Assembly (NCBI GenBank): GCA_030248195.1
Contig: JASAND010015513.1
Location: 29,458 to 93,457 of the forward strand
Direction: 5' to 3'
Length of the DNA: 64,000 nt
Origin: Trissonchulus latispiculum
Lineage: Eukaryota; Nematoda; Enoplea; Enoplida; Ironidae
This document shows, piece after piece, positions 57,167 to 64,000 of this stretch; the first letter of the stretch is position 1, and each line of letters begins with the position of its first letter. Both the position numbers and the translations under genes were made by a program. Under the pieces are notes generated by a model. It saw only the letters and a list, made by a program, of their open reading frames with translations. It was not told the origin of the DNA and did not search any database.

Positions 57167-57534
57167 CCAAAATACTTTTAAAATAATTTAAAATCGTTAA
57201 TTAATATTCAGTTACTGGAATGTCTGGTACCTGTTATGTATTTTCGGGAGCGAAAATGTGTATTTTGACATGTGGCGCTATCTTTGTGGTTAATCGTGAA
57301 AACCCAAAAATTAATTAATTTTGCAATAATCGTAAAGATAATACTACAGAGAAATGGTTGTATTTTGGCTTGTAGGAAGATAGAGCACAAAATTTTACTT
57401 ATGACGATCTGCACTGCGAAACATCCCTTCCCTATTGTAATCACTCCGCCTTCATTTGAGAATTTTTTATTGTTAATCATCAGCAACCTAGAAGGGCTGA
57501 AATCAGTGTAATAATAATCTCGTGTCGCTGTCCG

Positions 57535-58022
57535 AGGATGTGGCTTAGTGGTAGAGCGTTCTACTCTTAAACCAAAGCTTTGCAGTTCGAACCCCGCCCT
57601 GAGCACTTTTCTTTACATCTTTCAGTCCTGATTTTAACCTTTCACACTGTCGTAGTGAACGGCCGCTTTATAAAATTTGGGGTCCTATTATTTGACTTTA
57701 TTCTGGTGTTGCCCATCGATTTCTATCTGCCCCCTCTGATTATTTAACCAAATGTCTACGCTTGATTCCTTTTTCTCTAACGTCAACTTTCATCCCCTGT
57801 CGGTTGTGCTCGATTTACCATCCGTCCATCCTTCCTTTTTCCCAATTCCTCAGTCTTGTCCCCCCAACAATTCTTATTGTTTGTCGTCTATTTGTTACTT
57901 TTATTGTTGTAATTATTTTTGCATTGTTATGCCACCTTTCCAATAAATAATAAGTTGTCTAACTTGGCCTTTAATTAATTTTTAGGTAGGTTTCGCGTGA
58001 ATTTCTAATTTTAGGTAGGAAC
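57535..58022 (+). mobile_element. tRNA-headed SINE-like repeat
   Basis: A tRNA-like head with A box TGGCTTAGTGG (57541-57551) and B box AGTTCGAACCC (57584-57594) is followed by a body that recurs, inverted and headless, at 44650-44983. The T-stem and acceptor arms no longer pair, so it is not a functional tRNA gene. The right end (GGTAGGAACC) touches the palindrome arm that starts at about 58030. Confidence 0.6.
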
Positions 58023-58111
58023 CTTTTTACAATAGCTCCACTGAACCGACGGGGTTGCAGTTGAAAATAATTCGAGATTAACAGCACCTCTCATTCTTCC
58101 TCTCTTCCGCA

Positions 58112-58486
58112 TTAACAGCACGTTTCCCATACATTACAATGTTTACAATGCGCATGCTTCACACAGCTTTGACACGCTCCCGATGGTTCAGAGCACACCC
58201 TAATGCAGTCGACAAACTGCTTCACAATAGCATCATTTTTGTCCCAACGCCTTTTCAAATAGTCTACATTGGTATCCATGAAAACACCAGTCAAAGTAGT
58301 CTGCGTGGTTAGCGAAAATACATTGCCACCCAGTGCTTTCCTGGTTGCTCGGAAAGGTCGCTGTTCGCTACAGTTAAACATTGTATCTTTGTTATTTAGG
58401 GTAATAAAAAACTTGCAAATACACCAAAAACTGTAGTGTCGCAACTGCATTTTTCGGATCGTCCTTTCAATTTCAAACGTATTCAT
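58112..58486 (-). CDS. Cysteine-rich small protein, left-arm copy (open)
   Basis: A 124-codon frame, MNTFEIERTIRKMQLRHYSF, with a cysteine-rich C-terminal half (DCIRVCSEPSGACQSCVKHA and HCKHCNVWETCC). Fourteen bases overlap the end of the upstream ORF: the start ATG lies inside it and its TGA falls within ATGAATACGTTTGA. The right-arm copy has one extra A after the first dozen codons and so loses this start. I know no family; a disulfide-rich or metal-binding protein is inferred from the CxxC-like spacing. Its context is a virus-like compact cluster. Confidence 0.4.
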   Translation of the reverse strand: MNTFEIERTIRKMQLRHYSFWCICKFFITLNNKDTMFNCSEQRPFRATRKALGGNVFSLTTQTTLTGVFMDTNVDYLKRRWDKNDAIVKQFVDCIRVCSEPSGACQSCVKHAHCKHCNVWETCC

Positions 58487-58812
58487 TGTAGAGCAACAGT
58501 TGATCCCTTAGAGTTTGCAAGTCGGTATTTATCTTGAAATTGTTAAGTTTATCATGTGCTGATATTAGTCTACGGTTTTCATCGTAACTATGTTCAGAAC
58601 ATTGTTCCCATTCCACGTATGCACATTCTGTGTTGTTTCTGACAGGTTTTGCTATCACACAGAGATGCAAGCTGCAATCCGCCAACCAATGATACAAATG
58701 CTTAGCTTGCTGCTTGTCTAGGATAGCATTTTGGCTTTTATATCTGCTCATCAGTTTCGTTAACAATCAAGTAGTCAGCAGCAACAAACAGTAGCAAGAT
58801 TAGCGTCATCAT
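58473..58812 (-). pseudogene. Small secreted protein gene, left-arm copy, frame-broken
   Basis: It begins at 58812 with MMTLILLLFVAADYLI, a signal-peptide-like hydrophobic start, and reads IVNETDEQI then stop because of one extra base relative to the right arm. The remainder stays open in the neighbouring frame (RYKSQNAILDKQQAKHLYHW to LLLYNEYV, stop at 58473). Function unknown. Confidence 0.45.
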
Positions 58813-58997
58813 TTTGAGTTTGTTTGCAAATGGAGCAAGCAGCCTTTATATTGAGTAGTCCAAAATGGGTTCTGTTTTTATCTATCGAAATTAAATTATA
58901 GAATTCACCATACGCTATGATTTCGACACCTTGGGGTACGTTGCGAAGCTGAGCGGTTTTCAACAGCATATGCAGGGGTAGATCTCCTTCAATAATT
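58775..58997 (-). pseudogene. Capsid-like protein C-terminus, left-arm copy
   Basis: The same end piece as on the right arm (LLKTAQLRNVPQGVEIIAYG then EFYNLISIDKNRTHF); its N-terminal part is cut off by the palindrome junction at 58997. Confidence 0.45.
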
Positions 58998-59010
58998 TAA
59001 TAAAAACCCC

Positions 59011-59480
59011 TTGAAATTTGAACATTGCAATCTTGCTGAAATTTCTGTAAATTGTGGTGACGAATATGTAGCAAAGCGTCTTCTGAAAATGGACTGGAAA
59101 GAGTGCAGGTACATGTTCTTATTCATGTTCCTCTATGATGGATGCAATGTGGCAAATTTAGATAGAGGTTTAAATATTAATTATTCAAACTTCAGTGAAG
59201 GATATACTGTGTTTGAGTTTGATCTTACACCAGTGTAGACGGAGGTGCTATGGCGCTAATAATTGAAGGAGATCTACCCCTGCATATGCTGTTGAAAACC
59301 GCTCAGCTTCGCAACGTACCCCAAGGTATCGAAATCATAGCGTATGGTGAATTTTATAATTTAATTTCGATTGATAAAAACAGAACCCATTTTGGACTAC
59401 TCAATATAAAGGCTGCTTGCTCCATTTGCAAACAAACTCAAAATGATGACGCTAATCTTGCTACTGTTTGTTGCTGCTGA
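59011..59480 (+). pseudogene. Polinton/Maverick-type capsid protein, C-terminal part, one frame change
   Basis: The frame 59011-59238 reads LKMDWKECRYMFLFMFLYDG, LNINYSNFSEG and YTVFEFDLTPV. After a one-base shift near 59233 the neighbouring frame continues through ALIIEGDLPLHMLLKTAQ to IIAYGEFYNLISIDKNRTHF. The order GYTxFxFDLTP, then a basic/hydrophobic stretch, then YxEFxNLxxIDKNR is the C-terminal signature I know from F54H12.2-like proteins, which are encoded by Polinton/Maverick elements in animals and are considered capsid components. This is recalled and unverified. The N-terminus is missing: the 262-bp palindrome centre holds only the last part. The next ORF starts inside its 3' end, as in compact viral genomes. 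Confidence 0.55.
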
Positions 59481-60901
59481 CTACTTGATTGTTAACGAAA
59501 CTGATGACAGATATAAAAGCCAAAATGCTATCCTAGACAAGCAGCAAGCTAAGCATTTGTATCATTGGTTGGCGGATTGCAGCTTCCAGAGATTAAACCG
59601 GGTCACTATTTGCTGACCCGGTGACCCGGTCGACCCCTGACCCGGTGACCCGGTATTCTTGAAAATTCAGGTTTAAGCTTGGAAAAATTAAAAATACTTG
59701 TATTGAGGTGTGATGAGTGTTCTCTCACCTTTTTGGACATCTTGGCGTCTAAAATAAGAAGTCAGACAGTTTTCGCTTTCCTTAAAGTAGTAAAATTGAA
59801 AAGTAAATATTGTAAGTAAGCCGGAAAACATTTGCACGACATCGCACTCAATGTGATATGAAATGAAGTAAACTACATAGCTTTTTGAATCAAACAAATT
59901 CGAACAAAATATATACTTTGGCAAAGTCATTACTTCATCGAATTCTAATCATAGAGCTTAACATTAGCACTTTTGTGTTTTATCATTATTTTAGCAAAAT
60001 ATTTTATGTAGTTGTTGGTGATGTCGGCTGATGGTTTCACTCAGTGGACATTTTGGAAACATTTTGCTAATGGCTAGGATTCAGACAATATATTCTATAA
60101 ATAAAAATAATCACAACTCCATCTGTTCCTAAAGGTAGTAAGCCATAACAATTAGAAAAATGCAAAGCAAAACTCAGAATCTGTAAACCTTGTTTTGCCG
60201 AGATTTCCCTTCTTACCGGCATTTGAAACACACAGTCTGGCCCCCTCCTTCAAAAAATGATAGCAGCGGCGAAAAATCACTTACGGTAGCTGGGGCATGG
60301 AGAATTTTAGATTTTAAAATAAAAATTTCAGACTCCCAGGTAATAATTTTCATTTTCTAGTTAAGATTCAACGCAATCATTGTAGTTTCTTACCTAGATC
60401 TAAGCTCGACAGGACATTGCAAATATTATGAGGACACTACAGCGACAAACATTTAAAAAACTACACGATTAAGTTAACAATATTTCGATTGCTTGCTAGT
60501 TTTTTGAGTACTTATTGAAGTTTGCAGTTGGTAAAAACTGGTAAAAACTCTGAAAAATATGCTATAACAGTAAAAACTTCCCCCAATCAAAAATACCGGG
60601 TCAAGACCGGGTCAGAGCTCGTGACCCGGTGACCCGGTGACCCGGTCCATATAGTGACCCGAACTGACCCGGTGACCCGGTGACCCGGTTTCATCTCTGC
60701 AGCTTGCATCTCTGTGCGATAGCAAAACCTGTCAGAAACAACACAGAATGTGCATACGTGGAATGGGAACAATGTTCTGAACATAGTTACGATGAAAACC
60801 GTAGACTAATATCAGCACATGATAAACTTAACAATTTCAAGATAAATACCGACTTGCAAACTCTAAGGGATCAACTGTTACTCTACAATGAATACGTTTG
60901 A
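59443..60901 (+). pseudogene. Small secreted protein gene, right-arm copy, split by transposon
   Basis: It starts at 59443 (MMTLILLLFVAADYLI) and stays open through NETDDRYKSQNAILDKQQAK to LYHWLADC, where the hAT-like element enters at 59586. It resumes at 60706 with CVIAKPVRNNTECAYVEWEQ and runs to LLLYNEYV and TGA (60899-60901). Apart from the insertion, and one substitution-level difference or so, the frame is intact on this arm. Signal peptide, NNT and NET sequons and several cysteines suggest an extracellular glycoprotein of about 125 residues. Unknown family. Confidence 0.5.
59586..60697. mobile_element. hAT-like element of about 1.1 kb
   Basis: TGCAGCTT flanks both sides (59578-59585 and 60698-60705); the uninterrupted palindrome arm shows a single copy, proving insertion. 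The left end reads CCAGAGATTAAACCGGGTCA and the right end GACCCGGTTTCATCTC, imperfect inverted ends. Next to them are clusters of the subterminal word GTGACCCGG (59600-59655 and 60595-60690). No transposase ORF, so non-autonomous. The exact 5' boundary is uncertain by one or two bases. Confidence 0.82.
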
Positions 60902-61263
60902 AATTGAAAGGACGATCCGAAAAAATGCAGTTGCGACACTACAGTTTTTGGTGTATTTGCAAGTTTTTTATTACCCTAAGTAACAAAGATACCATGTTTA
61001 ACTGTAGCGATCAGCGACTTTTCCGAGCAACCAGGAAAGCACTGGGTGGCAATGTATTTTCGCTAACCACGCAGACTACTTTGACTGGTGTTTTCATGGA
61101 TACCAATGTAGACTATTTGAAAAGGCGTTCGGACAAAAATGATGCTATTGTGAAACAGTTTGTCGACTGCATTAGGGTGTGCTCTGAACCATCGGGAGCG
61201 TGTCAAAGCTGTGTGAAGCATGCGCATTGTAAACATTGTAATGTATGGGAAACGTGCTGTTAA
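60898..61263 (+). pseudogene. Cysteine-rich small protein, right-arm copy (start lost)
   Basis: Same protein as 58112-58486. An extra A in the A-run at about 60918-60923 separates the original ATG (60887) from the main frame, which is otherwise open to the stop at 61261-61263 and differs from the left copy at a few residues (for example CSDQRLF against CSEQRPF). Confidence 0.4.
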
Positions 61264-61287
61264 TGCGGAAGAGAGGAAGAATGAGAG

Positions 61288-61731
61288 GTGCTGTTAATCT
61301 CGAATTATTTTCAACTGCAACCCCGTCGGTTCAGTGGAGCTATTGTAAAATTACACGACTGTACTGTTCTTCAATTTGCAAATGGCAGGTTTTTGTGCAC
61401 GGGAGCTAAGCAAGAAACATCACTCAATGATTATGGTGTGTCGCTTGGGTTGACAGTACTATTCTATGAGGTGAAAAATTCTGTACTGTCTGAATCACAG
61501 GGAACTCAAATTCATTTGGAGAGGCTATATGAATTTCTGTGGACTGATTTATGATTTACGGTGTGCTATGAACCTGAACTGTTTTCTGGCATTACATGGA
61601 AGCACTACAATGTTACAGTTAGACTATTTTCTACAGGAAATTTATTTTTGATTGGTACATCTAATGTAAACCAATTGCATTTAGTTTGTAACACTGTTTG
61701 CAGTATATGTATACTTTTTAATAAAAAATAA
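61288..61731 (+). pseudogene. TBP-like (TATA-binding protein) ORF with one in-frame TGA
   Basis: Two TBP-type half-repeats can be read in one frame. First: QPRRFSGAIVKLHD, then TVLQFANGRFLCTGAKQETS, matching the xPxRFAAVIMRIR...TALIFxSGKxVxTGAKxE pattern of TBP. Second: IHLERLYEFLWTDL, then a TGA at 61552-61554, then FTVCYEPELFSGITWKHYN and VRLFSTGNLFLIGTSNVNQL, matching the YEPELFPGLIYRM...LLIFxSGKxVLTGAK pattern. The frame is continuous across the TGA to TAA at 61729-61731. An AATAAA overlaps the end. The first strand and helix of the TBP saddle, normally before the PRRF segment, are missing. It starts 25 bases behind the cysteine-rich ORF on the same strand. Either a cargo gene of a Polinton-like element or a host TBP-like fragment. 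Confidence 0.65.
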
Positions 61732-61932
61732 ATGGCAGCAGTGACAGGAAGCCTTCACGTGGCGCTGGTGATAATGCCCTATATGACTAGCAAGCTTTAT
61801 CCAGTCGTTTACTAATAAGGGTAAGCAGACACAATAACATGGTTAACATAGTCATGCACTATTTCGATGATATTTACAAGTTCGGCAGTGTCGCCTCGAA
61901 TGCCAACAGGATAGTCGAATGTTTTTCGTAAA
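61732..61932. other. Short spacer
   Basis: No gene; may contain the promoter of the next frame. Confidence 0.3.
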
Positions 61933-62466
61933 ATGAATCAGGGTTCATCAGGCGTTGGAAAATGTTCATCGGGTGAAGTCAGTTCTTTTCCCAACCAACC
62001 AGTCACAGTCGGCTTCTTTGATATAAACTTTGACGCTAGCGGAATACGGGAGTTTAGGCCATGCTTCCTCCAGTCATGTTTGCAAGTTTTAACTCGACAA
62101 AATGGAACTGTGAGAGTAAAAGACATTATATCCGAATCCAAAAGCAGCCGCGATTCAACTGGAATGAAGAACTCAACTCAATTGAAGAAACAACTGACCC
62201 AACTGGCAAGAGGGCACTTTCTTATATACTGTCAGGGTGGTGGCCGATCATCTTTTTCATACATTCATAAATATAATCTAGTCGACCTTCCTCCGTCTGC
62301 TCTATTTTCCAGACTGTCGCTCTCTCCTCTTTTTCCCCCTGCCCCCTGGTCATTACTGGCCATCTGTCACTTTAATTTAGCGTTCCTTCTCGTACTAGGC
62401 ACGCTCATGCTAATTAAATTCTGTCTGAGTGTCCCAAAACAAGCCTTTCAAATGACCTTCAAGTAA
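61933..62466 (+). CDS. Unidentified ORF, 177 codons
   Basis: Open frame starting MNQGSSGVGKCSSGEVSSFP and reading VTVGFFDINFDASGIREFRP, LTRQNGTVRVKDIISESKSS and QLARGHFLIYCQGGGRSSFS. The end is hydrophobic (SLLAICHFNLAFLLVLGTLM), possibly a membrane span. It lies on the same strand 200 bases behind the TBP-like ORF and could belong to the same element. No family recognised; a chance frame cannot be excluded. Confidence 0.3.
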   Translation: MNQGSSGVGKCSSGEVSSFPNQPVTVGFFDINFDASGIREFRPCFLQSCLQVLTRQNGTVRVKDIISESKSSRDSTGMKNSTQLKKQLTQLARGHFLIYCQGGGRSSFSYIHKYNLVDLPPSALFSRLSLSPLFPPAPWSLLAICHFNLAFLLVLGTLMLIKFCLSVPKQAFQMTFK

Positions 62467-62652
62467 ATGCCTTCCCATTTACTATTCCCTTTAAAAGCTC
62501 CCTTAAAAAGCCGGGAGATGTAGTATTGACCAAACCTTATGACTAAATTCTCTTCCCAGCATGATTCCTCTTACAACCTACTTCCCCCCTGATTGTTTAA
62601 GTGTGGACACCACACGGATGACTAAAATGATGCAATAGCGGAACAGTATACA
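62461..62652 (+). repeat. Direct repeat of about 190 bp, copy 1
   Basis: Matches 63624-63820 (CCATTTACTATTCCCTTTAA, CCTGATTGTTTAAGTG.GGA, GCAATAGCGGAACAGTATAC). Spacing between the copies is 1.16 kb. Confidence 0.8.
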
Positions 62653-63623
62653 AACAACGCACAAGCACATGTAGTAAACAAGCACGTACAGTGTTTAATA
62701 GCAAAGAGAATGCATAGTATTGCAAGTAAGGAATAAGGAGAACGGATAATTAAGGACTTCCACTAGCAGGTTTCCGAGAAGGTTAGGGCAAGAAAACGGT
62801 TGGCCAGAACGCCAATTTGGACCGAAAACATAGACACCACAGGCCTAGCCCGACGAATCCCAGCCTGATTCTCCTAAAGGCGCCCAGCCGGTATTTAGTA
62901 AGCGTTCAGAGAGGGCTGTATTTCGAAGGAATTTGGAGAAAAGAATGCCCTGCATGACATATACTTTGACATGGTCCCACCAATCGGATCGAAAATTTTG
63001 AAATGTACAGGTCGCACCTTCCTGTTTACTGGCGAACCCATTACGAGGATCCTTTGAACGTGCGGATTTTATTTGCCTTTTCAATCTTCGATAGAGAAAA
63101 CATTGAGACCACTGGTAGGCCATCTCTGTACATTCGAGAGTACACCCCATGAAAGAAAAGGAGCAAGGATACATATTTGATTAAATTGAATTTTTGCCTT
63201 TAAACAGAATTGGCCGGTTCATGGTGGATGTAATATGTCGACCAGAATGTCGTCGTGATTGAACTGGTTACTGAAAGCAGCTTATCGACCAGAACGTCGT
63301 TGTGGAAAATCTTTGTTGCGTCGGAAGCTGGGGCAGTCTAACACAAACTTGAGTTCATATCGCTCGAGTCTTTCCAAAAGTTAAAATAATGACAAAGGAC
63401 AAAGCCAGGGTAGCCTGGACAGCAGGCCGTCAATGAAAATTCTATCGAAAGATTGTGGTTCTAAGTTAGCAATCCGGTTAAAAAATCTGAGCATCTGAAT
63501 ATTGCTAAGATTCAGTGAGCAGGTAATTGATGTTAATATTACTGAGGAAGTATTGTGAATGAGAAGTTGAACAAGAACTGGCCAATGAAAGTCGTAAATT
63601 TGGTAAAAAAGCCATGTAAAGTC
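62653..63623. other. Region between the direct repeats
   Basis: A minus-strand frame at 62845-63174 reads MAYQWSQCFLYRRLKRQIKS and SKFLRNTALSERLLNTGWAP; it looks moderately coding but has no known motif. The minus-strand frame at 63381-63641 is weaker. Confidence 0.3.
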
Positions 63624-63820
63624 AAGTAAAAGCCTCCCCATTTACTATTCCCTTTAACAGCCGGGGGGGGGGGGTAGTACTGATCAAACCTTATGAGCTA
63701 AATTTTCCTCCCAGAATCGATTCCTCTTACTACCTACTTTCCCCTGATTGTTTAAGTGCGGATCCCACACGGATGACTGAAATCATGCAATAGCGGAACA
63801 GTATACAAACAACGCACATT
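63624..63820 (+). repeat. Direct repeat of about 190 bp, copy 2
   Basis: Partner of 62461-62652; contains a run of 11 G where copy 1 has GGGAGA. Confidence 0.8.
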
Positions 63821-63867
63821 GAAAATCCGTCAATTTCTATACTTGTTTGCAAAATTCTGCCTTGAAA

Positions 63868-64000
63868 TTTCTCTAAAGATCTCAATATTCGTGTCCGTTC
63901 TACACAACAGACTCTGACCAAGGTTAACAAAAGTTTGCACTATGATGCCAATGCCAAAAAACAAGCCGGCTATTGGCGCATTGTACAAATTCTCCCAATA
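63868..64000 (+). other. Coding-looking frame running off the window edge
   Basis: One plus-strand frame stays open to the last base and reads TKVNKSLHYDANAKKQAGYW then RIVQILP. Too short to identify; listed because it may be the start of a gene beyond the window. Confidence 0.2.

Larger units (their letters stand above)
58030..58997 (-). repeat. Left arm of a 1-kb palindrome of Polinton-like genes
   Basis: Nearly identical, in reverse complement, to 59260-61348 once the 1.1-kb insertion 59586-60697 is removed. The arms meet across a 262-bp spacer (58998-59259). Differences are few single bases and one-base indels. Confidence 0.9.
59260..61348 (+). repeat. Right arm of the palindrome, split by a hAT-like element
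   Basis: Reverse complement of 58030-58997 plus the insertion 59586-60697. Similarity between arms ends at GGAGCTATTGTAAAA; beyond it only the right side continues into the rest of the TBP-like ORF. Confidence 0.9.

Noticed and set aside
57535..57600. Functional tRNA gene
   Set aside because: A and B boxes are present, but T-stem and acceptor arms do not pair; the body recurs elsewhere as a SINE-like repeat.
62461..63820. Short LTR pair flanking 1 kb
   Set aside because: Copies share sequence on both sides of the would-be LTR start, and there is no PBS or coding pol; listed as a direct repeat.

Overview
The window reads as AT-rich chromosomal DNA of an invertebrate animal that is dense in transposable elements; no bacterial-style operons are seen. 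The pointers are a decayed innexin (a gap-junction family typical of non-vertebrate animals), two intronless rhodopsin-like 7TM receptors of a nematode-chemoreceptor-like type, relics of BEL/Pao, Ty3/gypsy, Merlin, hAT and Polinton/Maverick-like elements, and many foldback repeats. A nematode or similar protostome fits best, but this is inference. Very little of the window looks like intact host genes: the two 7TM genes (30.1-31.0 kb and 42.9-43.8 kb, both minus strand), and possibly an unidentified exon at 52.6 kb.

Layout. 0-5.2 kb: TTAA-flanked 1.2-kb elements around a BEL/Pao pol relic. 6.7-7.5 kb: a decayed ORF resembling the N-terminal part of Polinton-type DNA polymerases. 8.2-21.5 kb: a large, broken Ty3/gypsy-type retroelement (PBS, proline-rich leader, capsid, zinc knuckle, protease, RT/RNase H, integrase), split by a tRNA-derived SINE with a 10-bp target-site duplication, and followed by a long unidentified third ORF that carries a 0.56-kb internal tandem duplication. 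22.06-22.86 kb: innexin pseudogene. 23-30 kb: microsatellites and foldback elements. 30-44 kb: the duplicated receptors, separated by hairpin elements and by a nested insertion (an intact-ended Merlin transposon with an 8-bp TSD inside another element with a 9-bp TSD). 44-57 kb: dispersed repeats, a 120-bp minisatellite, a 0.73-kb direct repeat pair around an unidentified exon, and three short stem-loops with different stems but the same loop. 58-61.8 kb: a palindrome of a compact, overlapping gene cluster with a capsid-like C-terminus, a small secreted protein, a cysteine-rich protein and, on the right arm only, a TBP-like gene; one arm is split by a hAT-like element.

Most notable: the TBP-like ORF packed directly behind virus-like (Polinton/Maverick-type) ORFs, as if a selfish element had carried its own TATA-binding protein; the long accessory ORF of the gypsy element; and the same-loop stem-loop set. 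All similarity calls come from reading motifs by eye; no search was run.
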